Source: JAJPXC01 sp964510535
Lineage (GTDB): Bacteria; Bacteroidota; Bacteroidia; Bacteroidales; Muribaculaceae
Reading direction: 5' to 3'
Length of the DNA: 64,000 nt
Assembly (NCBI GenBank): GCA_964510535.1
Contig: CAZECG010000013.1
Span: 1 to 64,000 of the forward strand
How positions within the stretch are numbered: position 1 is the stretch's first letter; each line of letters opens with the position of its first letter. The position numbers and the translations under genes were made by a program. Positions 53,309 through 62,204 of the stretch are shown here, in pieces. A model generated the notes under the pieces. It made no database searches. It was not told where the DNA came from and saw only the letters and a list, made by a program, of their open reading frames with translations.

Positions 53309-55846
53309 TTAGTAAGCGAATGAGATGTCGTCAATCCACAAAGAACTTCCTCTTGCCGCACCGGCTACGAGATCGTTGACCAAAGGGATATTGGCAGTCT
53401 CATAATCAATGGAACCCATTGAAACGGAAGATGAGAACATCAGTTTAAGGTGGGTTGGACGCAAACCAAATACCGGGTATTCCAATGGGATATTGAAAGA
53501 AGTGTAACCGGGAGCGAGCGGAAGCTCGGCAGTGGTTGACGCTACGACAGTCTGAGTTCCATCGTCGTCCCGATAAAGAGTTACCGACACGCAGCCTTTG
53601 TCAAGAGGAAAGCCATGAGCTGCCGGCATATATTTGTAGTATCCGGTCAAAGCCGACGGTCGAGATGAAAACGATATTCCTTCATCGTAAACTTCGGAAT
53701 TATCGGCTGCGGAATAACTGTAACTTCCGAGAAACAATTTACCGGCTGCTCGAAACGCCACTTCTGGCACATTGGGATTATATGGTAAAAATTCACCGAC
53801 ATTTTGTGCGTAATCTTTAATCGGTTTCCCATTCACATCCCAAGCGACGCTTGTGAGCTTCATCGCTTTAGAACCATTTTTGCTATCGTTGACAATCATC
53901 GCCGACAATTGCTGATACCAAGTGTTTTTATGCTTGGCATCCTTGCACATAGTTTTATCGTTGACGGTGGCCCATCCACCTTCGGGCAAATAAAGGTCGG
54001 CAGACCAATAGTTCTGATGATTATAGATTCCGACATGGGTTTGAGAATATCTTCCGCCCGAAGGCAGGTTATAATACTCCTCTTTCAGCTTAGCTTTCTC
54101 AAAATCGCCGTTTGGAATCGTGGCCGCTTTCTCTGTGGAGAATCTTACGGGGTCGGTAAAAACCTTCTTACTGTTTCCAGGTAAAGCAGTCGCTTTGATT
54201 TCGTAGGATGTAGCAGGATTAAGTCCTGAGACAGTAACCATACCTTTATTGTCGTTGCGCCGCACGATATGCAATCGGCTGCCACCGGCATCAATAACTT
54301 CAATCTGACGCGCTATGGCGGCTGCCACGTCAGGGTCGGAGTGGATAATTTTGATTACAGTCGATGTCGCAAAAGGGTCGACCTCCAATCTAAAATCGGG
54401 AGATTGACGTTCCATCACTAACTCCCCCTTGGCAACCCCGTTGTAAAGCATCATAACGGGTAAGTCACTTGTTCCTTCAGGGGCTTTGAATGACACAATC
54501 CACTCGGCACCGTTATCAGCGATTGACACTATCGGGAGGGCAATCCAACTCCCGGATAAAATTCCTGCAAGTGACAATCTCGACGCATCAGCCAATTCGG
54601 TCGATGGTTTGACTTTTATGGCCGCCGTGGTTTTGCCGACAATTATGGGAGACACCTGAGAGGCAGTGAAAGACACTTCGTTAAAATTGAGGAGAAGTGA
54701 GACCGGCTCGCTTGACTTCCCATAGGCGTCGACAGCGATGAGAGAGAAAGTGAGATTGTCACCATCAGAGGGATGTATATTCGCAACAAAATCAGTAAAA
54801 TCTATTTCAGCCATTTTATAGGGATTTCGCCACAGTCCTTTGACGTGTAGCCCCATGCCTTCAAGAAGCGACTGCTGTGCATCGGTCGCTTTCATTAAAT
54901 CAAATTCTGACGGTATTCCCGCATCTTGCATCGATGTGACTCGAGAAGAAAGAATGACTTTGGCTATCCCTGCCCCAGCCGATATAGTCGCAGATAACTT
55001 TGTGGACGCCGAGGCTCCTTCAGTTATTGTGAACGGTTGTCCTGACACGAACCCGTTAGCGAATATGGCGGGAGCGGGAGAGCTCATCAGTTCGTCGCTC
55101 AAATCAATGACAACATCACGAGAGTCGGTAGTGTCATCGAAAGAAATAATCAATTTTGCATTTCCCATCTCGCCATTATTCACATCGAGCTTCACGCGAT
55201 AATGATGCCGAGGTTGTGCGATTATCGGGGTCGGAGCGACAAACGAAGCAGACTGACCGTTAGGATTGGTGACCGAAACGGTAAATGTCACATTGCCCGG
55301 ACAGATATACACCGGCCGGAACTCATCTTTGCCATATTGCAAATATCCGCCACCATCGGAATGAATCAGAGTTGAATAATCGCTGAAATAGCCTTTGAAG
55401 GCTTCTGTGGCCGATACCGATACCATTGAGTTCGCCAGGCTACAGACTATTTGCACTTTAGTAGTCTCAGCTTCTCGAACCGACAGAGACTGCTCGCCAT
55501 AGTAATAAGCTGCGTCAAAGCCCTCCTTATCGATTGAACCGAAAGCAGCCTCCATGACATAGTCACCAATATTATACAATCCGTCAGTGGGAAAATCGCT
55601 GAACTTCTCCCATGTTTTGGAAAAAGCGCCATCGACAGACCTGAGAGTCAATGAAAAATCCTCGGGACTTATTCCATCGACTGCCGATGTCTCTCCCTGT
55701 CCGGGGACAATAGCAGACAAAACTTCTGCATCAACATTGATGTCAGCGGCAATTTGACCGTTTCCAAGACGAGAAGGTCCGTCATCGGTGTCACAAGCTG
55801 ACAGCACCAGTAAATTTAGTCCTAATAAGCAGTTTATAAATTTCAT
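53309..55846 (-). CDS. Large lipoprotein, DUF4493 plus PCMD domains
   Basis: 845 residues from the ATG at 55846 (an upstream Met at 55864 would put MKQCIV before the signal). Lipobox LVLSAC, then DTDDG. Order: DUF4493-like domain (about 30-230; FSLTLRSVDGAFSKTWEKF, CSLANSMVSVSATEAFKGYF), Ig-like region (to about 390), two further beta domains including a fibronectin-like VTVSGLNPATSYEIKATALP, and a PCMD-type domain (about 575-845) from IPNGDFEKAKLKEEYYN to LWIDDISFAY. First gene of the operon; it joins in one chain the two domain types that head separate proteins downstream. Confidence 0.75.
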   Translation of the reverse strand: MKFINCLLGLNLLVLSACDTDDGPSRLGNGQIAADINVDAEVLSAIVPGQGETSAVDGISPEDFSLTLRSVDGAFSKTWEKFSDFPTDGLYNIGDYVMEAAFGSIDKEGFDAAYYYGEQSLSVREAETTKVQIVCSLANSMVSVSATEAFKGYFSDYSTLIHSDGGGYLQYGKDEFRPVYICPGNVTFTVSVTNPNGQSASFVAPTPIIAQPRHHYRVKLDVNNGEMGNAKLIISFDDTTDSRDVVIDLSDELMSSPAPAIFANGFVSGQPFTITEGASASTKLSATISAGAGIAKVILSSRVTSMQDAGIPSEFDLMKATDAQQSLLEGMGLHVKGLWRNPYKMAEIDFTDFVANIHPSDGDNLTFSLIAVDAYGKSSEPVSLLLNFNEVSFTASQVSPIIVGKTTAAIKVKPSTELADASRLSLAGILSGSWIALPIVSIADNGAEWIVSFKAPEGTSDLPVMMLYNGVAKGELVMERQSPDFRLEVDPFATSTVIKIIHSDPDVAAAIARQIEVIDAGGSRLHIVRRNDNKGMVTVSGLNPATSYEIKATALPGNSKKVFTDPVRFSTEKAATIPNGDFEKAKLKEEYYNLPSGGRYSQTHVGIYNHQNYWSADLYLPEGGWATVNDKTMCKDAKHKNTWYQQLSAMIVNDSKNGSKAMKLTSVAWDVNGKPIKDYAQNVGEFLPYNPNVPEVAFRAAGKLFLGSYSYSAADNSEVYDEGISFSSRPSALTGYYKYMPAAHGFPLDKGCVSVTLYRDDDGTQTVVASTTAELPLAPGYTSFNIPLEYPVFGLRPTHLKLMFSSSVSMGSIDYETANIPLVNDLVAGAARGSSLWIDDISFAY

Positions 55847-55918
55847 TACAATACACTGTTTCACAATGATTTGAAGAAAGAAAAAAGCAGATTTGGGTTT
55901 AGTTGAATTTTAAAACTG

Positions 55919-55926
55919 TAAAGGTA
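55919..55926 (-). promoter_or_regulatory. Probable -7 element of the DUF4493/PCMD operon
   Basis: TACCTTTA (minus strand), one base off TAnnTTTG, about 73 nt before the ATG at 55846. The same 8-mer appears before rmuC. Confidence 0.4.
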
Positions 55927-56182
55927 ATGATTTTTTATGATTTTCAGTCACACATAAATGCTAAATACATTAACAATCGTGAAGAAAGATTCCAAGAAGG
56001 ATTCCAATAGGAAGTGCAAGATTAGTGATTTGTTTGAGATTGCCCATACGTAGCAACTCACAGATTCCATCAGGTGTGGTCAACCGTGTGAACCCAAGCA
56101 TACGCCATTGATTATCAAATATTTACATCTCACAATATGCACAAAGTTCTGTAATATGCATGAAAATTAGAAAATATTTTAC
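55927..56182. other. Intergenic region without recognised gene
   Basis: AT-rich space between divergent operons. Contains a short direct repeat (gattccaa twice near 55989-56010) and a repeated aatatgca (near 56136 and 56154). No start codon with a convincing frame. Confidence 0.4.
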
Positions 56183-56190
56183 TATATTTG
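56183..56190 (+). promoter_or_regulatory. -7 element upstream of leader element copy A
   Basis: TATATTTG, full match. The TTTG ends 14 nt before the 52-nt element, the same distance as in copy B, so the element would start close to the transcript's 5' end. Confidence 0.55.
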
Positions 56191-56204
56191 TGAAAACAAA
56201 ACGC

Positions 56205-56256
56205 ATTAGCGGTAGCCATAATGAGGTTCTTACTACTCGCTAATGATAAGTCGAAT
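56205..56256 (+). repeat. 52-nt conserved leader element, copy A
   Basis: 45/52 identical to the minus-strand sequence 24141-24090, no gaps. Arms ATTAGCG (56205-56211) and CGCTAAT (56238-56244) pair perfectly; in copy B the last pair is G-U. In copy A a further GTAG/CTAC can pair inside with one bulge. The most conserved part is the loop around ATAATGAG-x-TTCTTACTACT. Confidence 0.85.
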
Positions 56257-56328
56257 TTATCGAACCTCCCGTCTGAATTTGGTCTGCCGACTGGACATAC
56301 TGTAAATAGCGGATATAAACACTCTTGA
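56221..56328 (+). CDS. Leader-peptide-like small ORF, copy A
   Basis: 35 codons, beginning MRFLLLANDKSN and continuing with LSNLPSEFGLPTGHTVNSGY to a TGA at 56326-56328. The ORF ends 29 nt before the nucleotide-sugar enzyme gene. The first 12 codons match copy B at 11 residues with AGG/AGA and CTC/CTT synonymous changes; the tails are unrelated. Whether it is translated is inference. Confidence 0.5.
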   Translation: MRFLLLANDKSNLSNLPSEFGLPTGHTVNSGYKHS

Positions 56329-56357
56329 GCCTATTCTCGCATTACCTGTTTGAATCT

Positions 56358-58361
56358 ATGATGGAAAGTTTACTGAATAAATTGTCAAGGTCACAATATA
56401 TACACCATCTACTTGACACCCCGGCCCCCCGGTGGACTATATGCCTGGTAGATATGCTCATTGTCGTGATGAGTTGTGTACTGACTTTCACTTTCAGCGA
56501 AATCAATGACAACGATGGGCCATCGTGGACATATTCGCCATGGATAAGGGGGGCGGTTGTTGTCGGGATATACTTCCTATGCAGCCTAATCGTCAAAAGC
56601 TATAAATACGTTCTACGATTATCGGTCATAGCCGATCTTTATAGAATCACGATGATGATAACTTTTGCATCTATCATTTTGACAATAGTGACATTAGGCA
56701 TTCAGGCACTTACTCACGAACTGTTTTTCCGCATATGGAACGTATTTCTTATCGCAGTTTTTTCGTTCACAATGATGATGTGTCTGCGACTCGGACTAAA
56801 ATATGTTTACACATTGTTTATCAACTCAATTTCCAAGAGGGAAAGAGTGATAATGCTTGGGTCGGCGATTAATTCCTATTTTCTGGCAAGCGCATTGAAA
56901 TATGAGGTGAACGGTCAGTTTGAGCCAGTGGCCTTAATCAGTCTGTCGAGTAAAGAAGCCACCAAACCCATCAACGGAATACCGGTTTTGAAATATAACG
57001 AGGATGATATAGAAGACATATTCAACAAATTTAACTGCAAGACTTTACTATTCCTTTCCAGCCAAATTGAGTTCATGAAAAGTGGAGCGGCTGATGTATT
57101 TCTCGGACATGGCATCAAATTATTAATGCTCAACCAAGTAGAAGAATTTACGACAAGCGAGGTTGGTCATCAGCCCCTTTCATCACACGTCCATCACACC
57201 AATATAGAGGATTTACTTGGCCGAGAGCCTATTAAGACCGAGAATCCAAGAGTTAACCGAATTATAAGAAACTCCGTTGTGATGATTACCGGCGCCGCAG
57301 GCTCCATTGGGTCTGAAATCGTCAGACAAGTGGCGCAATTCGGAGCTAAAGAGATAGTGCTTCTCGATCAGGCCGAGTCGCCAATGCATGAAATGCAGCT
57401 TGAGATGGAAGAAAAGTTTCCGGGCACCAACGTTCATTTATATATAGGGGATGTCACGAACCGAGAGCGTATGGAACGGGCATTCGTCAAGTACCGTCCG
57501 CGGTTTGTGTTCCATGCCGCAGCCTATAAACACGTTCCCATGATGGAACACAATCCATCAGAGGCCGTATTGACTAATGTATTCGGCACCAAGAATATAG
57601 CAGATCTTTCGATGCTCTACGGCGTAGAAAAGTTTGTTATGATTTCGACCGACAAGGCGGTCAACCCAACCAATATAATGGGGGCTTCAAAACGAATCGC
57701 AGAGATATATGTCCAGTCTCTATTTTTCCGTAACCAAAAACTACACGACCATCCGACAACCCAATTCATCACCACTCGGTTTGGGAATGTTCTGGGGTCA
57801 AACGGGTCGGTCATCCCCCGCTTCCACCAACAAATAAAAAATGGTGGCCCCGTCACAGTGACCCACCGCGACATGATTAGGTATTTCATGACTATTCCAG
57901 AGGCTTGCTCACTCGTTTTGGAAGCCGGCTGCATGGGCTCAGGCGGAGAGATTTACATATTTGACATGGGCAAACCTGTAAAAATCTATGATTTAGCCTG
58001 CCGCATGATTTCACTGGCCGGACTTAGAGCGGGCAAAGATATCAAAATAGTAGAGACGGGGCTACGTCCCGGAGAGAAATTATATGAGGAGCTTCTCAGC
58101 GACCGAGAACGCACTATTTCAACACATCATCCCAAAATCATGATTGCCAAAGTGAGAGTCTATGACTATGTAAACGTCAAAGAGCACTTAGCCGAGTTGA
58201 AAAAGTCGCTCGACAGCGGAGACAACCACGCTCTTGTGCTTGAAATGAAACATATCGTGCCGGAATATGTGTCACGCAATTCGGAATGGGAAAAAATAGA
58301 TAGCGAAGTGAGAAAAGAGTGCGGCGGGCACAACGTAGTTGAAATACCCAATCCAAACTAA
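56358..58361 (+). CDS. Polysaccharide biosynthesis nucleotide-sugar epimerase/dehydratase (CapD/FlaA1-like), membrane-anchored
   Basis: 667 residues from the ATG at 56358; the longer frame uses a TTG at 56325 that overlaps the leader ORF. N-terminal four membrane helices (about 25-155) and a Rossmann-like middle (RERVIMLGSAINSYFLASAL) are followed by the SDR domain: MITGAAGSIGSEIVRQVAQF, FHAAAYKHVPMMEHNP, ISTDKAVNPTNIMGASKRIA, TTRFGNVLGSNGSVIPRF. Acts on UDP-GlcNAc-type sugars for surface polysaccharide; substrate not known. The DUF4923 gene follows at 13 bp. Confidence 0.93.
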   Translation: MMESLLNKLSRSQYIHHLLDTPAPRWTICLVDMLIVVMSCVLTFTFSEINDNDGPSWTYSPWIRGAVVVGIYFLCSLIVKSYKYVLRLSVIADLYRITMMITFASIILTIVTLGIQALTHELFFRIWNVFLIAVFSFTMMMCLRLGLKYVYTLFINSISKRERVIMLGSAINSYFLASALKYEVNGQFEPVALISLSSKEATKPINGIPVLKYNEDDIEDIFNKFNCKTLLFLSSQIEFMKSGAADVFLGHGIKLLMLNQVEEFTTSEVGHQPLSSHVHHTNIEDLLGREPIKTENPRVNRIIRNSVVMITGAAGSIGSEIVRQVAQFGAKEIVLLDQAESPMHEMQLEMEEKFPGTNVHLYIGDVTNRERMERAFVKYRPRFVFHAAAYKHVPMMEHNPSEAVLTNVFGTKNIADLSMLYGVEKFVMISTDKAVNPTNIMGASKRIAEIYVQSLFFRNQKLHDHPTTQFITTRFGNVLGSNGSVIPRFHQQIKNGGPVTVTHRDMIRYFMTIPEACSLVLEAGCMGSGGEIYIFDMGKPVKIYDLACRMISLAGLRAGKDIKIVETGLRPGEKLYEELLSDRERTISTHHPKIMIAKVRVYDYVNVKEHLAELKKSLDSGDNHALVLEMKHIVPEYVSRNSEWEKIDSEVRKECGGHNVVEIPNPN

Positions 58362-58374
58362 TAGGAGATTATAT

Positions 58375-59016
58375 ATGAACAGAATTTTACATATCGCAGC
58401 AGTGACTGCGCTTTTGTGTCTGTGCGGGACACAAAGTGCGCTGGCCGATATAAAGGATTTCTTAGGCAAACTTGGCGGAGACAGCGATGCAATAGAGGGC
58501 ATCACGAATATAATCGGCGATATTGCGGGTGGAGGTGTCGAGCTAAAAGACCTTACAGGAGACTGGGAATATGTCGCCCCCGCGGTATCGTTCAGAAGTG
58601 ACAATCTTTTGAAAAAAGCCGGTGGAGCAGCTGCCGCAGCTAAGATTGAAAAAGAAATCGAGCCATATTACCAGAAAGCCGGATTAACGGGTCTGAAAAT
58701 GAAATTCAACGCTGACAGCACTTTTGTAATGAAAGTCAGACGTGTGGAATTGAAAGGCAATGTCACTAAAAATAAGGATGGGCAGTATCTATTTGAGTTC
58801 AAGGCATTCGGCAAGATAAGAATTGGTTCGATGACCGCTTATATGAGCCGATCGGGGAAGAACGTCAATTTGACATTTGATGTATCAAAACTTATTTCAC
58901 TCGTCGAAAAGATTTCGGCGATTTCTGGAAACGCATCAATCAAAGGAATAGCGACATTGTTAAGCAGCTATGACGGTTTGAACGCAGGCTTTGAGTTGAA
59001 GAAAGCATCGGAATAA
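58375..59016 (+). CDS. DUF4923 family exported protein
   Basis: 213 residues from the ATG at 58375, preceded by an AGGAG box at 58364-58368. Signal peptide MNRILHIAAVTALLCLCG... ending SALA. Family features: LTGDWEYVAPAVSFRSDNLL, KKAGGAAAAAKIEKEIEPYY, LKMKFNADSTFVMKV and a lipocalin-like run of strands (YLFEFKAFGKIRIGSMTAYM). Function unknown in the family. Cotranscribed with the nucleotide-sugar gene by position. Confidence 0.82.
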   Translation: MNRILHIAAVTALLCLCGTQSALADIKDFLGKLGGDSDAIEGITNIIGDIAGGGVELKDLTGDWEYVAPAVSFRSDNLLKKAGGAAAAAKIEKEIEPYYQKAGLTGLKMKFNADSTFVMKVRRVELKGNVTKNKDGQYLFEFKAFGKIRIGSMTAYMSRSGKNVNLTFDVSKLISLVEKISAISGNASIKGIATLLSSYDGLNAGFELKKASE

Positions 59017-59064
59017 ATCGGTGGCATATATCATATAAATCAAATTGCGCCTTACGCCCACTGC

Positions 59065-59092
59065 GATAAGGATGGTTTGTGACATCCTCATC
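59065..59092. terminator. Possible hairpin between convergent DUF4923 and ligA genes
   Basis: gat-aaggatg / catcctc-atc, 9 pairs with one mismatch, 8-nt loop, no T-run. The rest of 59017-59175 shows nothing recognisable. Confidence 0.35.
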
Positions 59093-59175
59093 GGGGGTGA
59101 TACTGAGTTCAAAGCAGGATAACATGGCCACCTGCGATGTCGAGGTGTATTTTATGAAGTTAAGATGTGAGCCTC

Positions 59176-61197
59176 TTATTTTGCTTGGAGGAGGGATAAG
59201 AATCGATCTTCAGAAATGATTGGGATGCCAAGTTTTTGAGCCTTATCAAGTTTTGAGGGGCCCATGTTTTCTCCGGCTAATATAAAATCGGTCTTTTTGG
59301 ATATTGAGGCGACGTTTTTGCCCCCATTGCGCTCAATCATCTCTTTGTATTGATCGCGCGAATGATGTGAGAATGTGCCACTAATCACGATAGATTTTCC
59401 GGCAAGGAGGTCGGACCGTTCCTCATCGGAATCCTCGGGCATCGACATCTGTAATCCGGCGTTTCGCAATCGTTCGATTATCCTGCGGTTTATGGGAGTT
59501 TCAAAATATTCGATTATCGAGTTTGCAATCCTCTCTCCGATGTCTTCAATAGACATAAGCTCATCAGCCGACATAGACATCATATTGTCGATGTCACCTA
59601 CCGCCCGAGCGAGTTTTTTTGCGACGGTCTCGCCTACATATGGTATCGACAGGGCATAAACCACACGCTCAAACGGTACTGATTTAGACGCTTCGAGACC
59701 TTCGATTATGCGCTCGGAGCTTCTTTTGCCGAACCGTGCAAGCGTCATGAGCTTTTCTTGGGTTAAGCTATAAAGGTCAGCGATGTTATTGACCAATCCG
59801 GCCTTATAGAGCAGCGCAGCCGTCTCCTCGCCTATCCCATCAATGTTCATCATGCGTCGGCCTACAAAATGTTCGATTCTCCCGGCAATCTGCGGCGGGC
59901 ACCTATATTTATCCGGACATACCCATGCCGCTTCGCCCTCGACCCTGACAAGCCGTGTGCCGCAAGCGGGACATGATGTCACAAACTTGACCGGCTCACT
60001 GCCAAGCTGACGCTGGCCGAAATCGACCCCGGTGATTTTGGGAATGATTTCACCGCCCTTTTCCACATAAAGCATATCATGCTCATGAATGTCAAGCGAT
60101 TTGATAATATCCTCGTTGTGAAGGGATGCTCGCTTCACGATAGTGCCCGACAAGAGAACCGGGTCAAGATTCGCTACAGGTGTAACGACTCCTGTGCGCC
60201 CGACCTCGAACGACACAAAGCCGAGCCGAGTCAATGCTCTCTCTGCTTGAAATTTATAGGCGATGGCCCATCGCGGCGATTTGGCGGTGGAGCCAAGATT
60301 GAGCTGCTGTCGCAGAGAATCGACCTTGAACACAAGTCCATCTGTGGCCACCGGCAGTTCTTTACGGGCGACGTCCCAATGGCTGATGAATTTATCGACT
60401 TCATCGATGGAGTGTAAGGGCGTCATCACAGATGACACTTTAAAGCCCCAACTCTTCACAGCCATCATGTTGTCGTAGTGGTTATCAAACGGCAGCTCAT
60501 CACTGAGAAGATAATAGAAATAGGCATCGAGACCACGATGGGCAACCTCGGCTGAATTTTGCATTTTCAATGTGCCCGAGGCTGCATTACGAGGATTCGC
60601 AAACAATGGCTCTTCATTGAATTCACGTTCTCTATTGAGCCTATCGAACTCAGACCATGGGAGCACAATTTCTCCGCGAATTTCAAAACGACGGGGCCAA
60701 CCGTCTCCTTGTAACTGCAAGGGTATACTTCTGATGGTTTTCACATTTTCGGTCACGACATCGCCTTTCACCCCGTCGCCTCGAGTTACGGCTCTGACAA
60801 GCCGTCCATCTTCGTATATCAGGGATATTGATGTGCCGTCGAATTTCATTTCACCGATGATGGTCACCTCCTCCCCCATAAGGGCCGCTCGCGTACGGCT
60901 GACAAACTCATCTACCTCCTCGACGGAGTAGGTGTTACCGAGAGAGAGCATGGGATAGATATGGGCAACCTGTTCAAAAGCTTTGGTTATGTCACTGCCT
61001 ACCCTCTGTGTCGGGGACAATGGGTCGTAAAACTCGGGATGCTCAGCTTCGAGATGCTCCAGCTCCTTGAGCATCTCGTCAAATTCCTTGTCGGTTATAG
61101 TCGGAGCGTTAAGAACGTAATAGTTGTGATTGTGGCAATTAAGCTCGTTTCTAAGCTCAATTATTCGCTGCTGAGGTGATGATGGCATTGTTTCCAA
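59176..61197 (-). CDS. ligA: NAD-dependent DNA ligase LigA
   Basis: Joins nicks during replication and repair, 673 residues. Adenylation Lys118 in GEMKFDGTSISL, the SLGNTY and RGDG loops, the OB fold (LHNEDIIKSLDIHEHDML), a C4 zinc finger (CPACG...CPDKYRCP), helix-hairpin-helix repeats (IDGIGEETAALLYKAG, PYVGETVAKKLARAVG) and a C-terminal BRCT domain (LAGKSIVISGTFSHHSRDQY). Length normal. It starts 3 bp after the NlpC/P60 gene. Confidence 0.97.
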   Translation of the reverse strand: METMPSSPQQRIIELRNELNCHNHNYYVLNAPTITDKEFDEMLKELEHLEAEHPEFYDPLSPTQRVGSDITKAFEQVAHIYPMLSLGNTYSVEEVDEFVSRTRAALMGEEVTIIGEMKFDGTSISLIYEDGRLVRAVTRGDGVKGDVVTENVKTIRSIPLQLQGDGWPRRFEIRGEIVLPWSEFDRLNREREFNEEPLFANPRNAASGTLKMQNSAEVAHRGLDAYFYYLLSDELPFDNHYDNMMAVKSWGFKVSSVMTPLHSIDEVDKFISHWDVARKELPVATDGLVFKVDSLRQQLNLGSTAKSPRWAIAYKFQAERALTRLGFVSFEVGRTGVVTPVANLDPVLLSGTIVKRASLHNEDIIKSLDIHEHDMLYVEKGGEIIPKITGVDFGQRQLGSEPVKFVTSCPACGTRLVRVEGEAAWVCPDKYRCPPQIAGRIEHFVGRRMMNIDGIGEETAALLYKAGLVNNIADLYSLTQEKLMTLARFGKRSSERIIEGLEASKSVPFERVVYALSIPYVGETVAKKLARAVGDIDNMMSMSADELMSIEDIGERIANSIIEYFETPINRRIIERLRNAGLQMSMPEDSDEERSDLLAGKSIVISGTFSHHSRDQYKEMIERNGGKNVASISKKTDFILAGENMGPSKLDKAQKLGIPIISEDRFLSLLQAK

Positions 61198-61200
61198 GGA

Positions 61201-61830
61201 TTAAATATCGCCTAAGTCTTTGTCGGAAAGGACTCGACGGGCACCAATGTATCGCTTGCTGTAATATCCGCCGTCGGGATATGTGTCAATTTTCACGCCA
61301 CCACTTGTTGTAGCGTGAATGAATCGGATTGATTTGTCATCGTCATTGACATCAATAACTATACCGACATGGCCGACATTTTTACCGGCTCGCCGTCCGC
61401 TGAAGAAAAGCAGGTCGCCCGGTCGCACTTCGTCGCACGTGACACCGACTCCTTGCTGATATTGCGTGCGGGATGTGGGGCTGAGTTTGTAACCAAATTC
61501 ACTAAACACATAGCTTGTGAAGCCTGAGCAGTCGAAGCTATTGGGACCTTTGGACCCATAACGATAACGCGTTCCAACGAATTTCTTAGCGTAGCTGACC
61601 ATGTCGGGGACAATGCTCTGCGGCTCTGCAGATTTCATCACCTCCACAACAACCGCCTTACCGACAGCAGCCCCTGCAATCAAAGCTGACGAAGGTTCCT
61701 CTCCGACCTTGACCACTCTATGGTTGGTAACGGTCGTAGCTGTTTTCGGTGTCGGAGCCGCATAAACGACACCGACGGAAACCACGAATAACGCCGTCAC
61801 TAACGCACTGATTTTTCTGATGTGTTTCAT
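61201..61830 (-). CDS. NlpC/P60 family cell-wall endopeptidase
   Basis: 209 residues, signal peptide ending VVYAA. The catalytic domain (about 78-205) shows the nucleophile Cys101 in NSFDCSGFTSYVF, RPGDLLFFSGRRAG, the catalytic His in NVGHVGIVIDV, and the third polar residue in RFIHATTSGG. Cleaves peptide stems of peptidoglycan in the periplasm. First gene of a pair with ligA, with its own promoter. Confidence 0.92.
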   Translation of the reverse strand: MKHIRKISALVTALFVVSVGVVYAAPTPKTATTVTNHRVVKVGEEPSSALIAGAAVGKAVVVEVMKSAEPQSIVPDMVSYAKKFVGTRYRYGSKGPNSFDCSGFTSYVFSEFGYKLSPTSRTQYQQGVGVTCDEVRPGDLLFFSGRRAGKNVGHVGIVIDVNDDDKSIRFIHATTSGGVKIDTYPDGGYYSKRYIGARRVLSDKDLGDI

Positions 61831-61906
61831 TCCTCTTTCGTTGGGGAGAGATGGGGTCGGATTGTGAAAACTAATAAATCGACAATCATGAATGATTGGG
61901 TCATTA

Positions 61907-61937
61907 CAAAGTTAATGATAACCACCGGGGATGCAAT
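61907..61937 (-). promoter_or_regulatory. Promoter of the NlpC/P60-ligA operon
   Basis: Minus strand: -33 ATTG (61934-61937), 19 nt, -7 TAACTTTG (61907-61914), full match. Leader about 70 nt. Confidence 0.6.
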
Positions 61938-61995
61938 AACCAACGATTTCAATTTAAATCAAATTAACCATTACATCAATTCGAGCCACAAATTT

Positions 61996-62011
61996 AACAT
62001 TGCGTAATGTT
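61996..62011. promoter_or_regulatory. 16-bp palindrome upstream of groES
   Basis: AACATT-GCGT-AATGTT, perfect arms. It has the look of a dimeric repressor operator; it is not the CIRCE sequence. It lies between the NlpC and groES promoters. Confidence 0.35.
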
Positions 62012-62136
62012 GTTTTAAAGGGACTTATGCTCAGGCAAAGAACCATAAATCACCATTAAGTGTTATAAGATAACGATGGCACGACAGTTTGACACAAGGT
62101 TGACATTTTGTCACGTTTGATGTCACAATGGGAATT

Positions 62137-62151
62137 TGGCACGAAATATGC
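62137..62151 (+). promoter_or_regulatory. Sigma-54-like promoter of groES-groEL
   Basis: TGGCACG (62137-62143), 4 nt, ATGC (62148-62151): one mismatch to TGGCACG-N4-TTGC, with 10 nt between the essential GG and GC. Would start transcription near 62162, about 42 nt before groES. A second TGGCACG (62077-62083) lacks the -12 GC. Repeated TTGACA/TTGTCA-like words fill 62089-62127. No proper TAnnTTTG was found here. Confidence 0.45.
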
Positions 62152-62204
62152 TAAAATCTAAAGCGTAGAAATTAACATAACAAACTAACTAAACATATTC
62201 AATT

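Noticed and set aside
55985..56012. Direct repeat gattccaa as a CRISPR or mobile-element trace
   Set aside because: Only two short copies with no regular spacing and no nearby cas or transposase gene.
56325..56357. TTG start for the nucleotide-sugar enzyme
   Set aside because: It would overlap the leader ORF stop, and the ATG at 56358 gives a normal N-terminus before the first membrane helix.
62077..62093. First TGGCACG as a second sigma-54 promoter
   Set aside because: The position for the essential -12 GC holds TG, so the match is half a site only.
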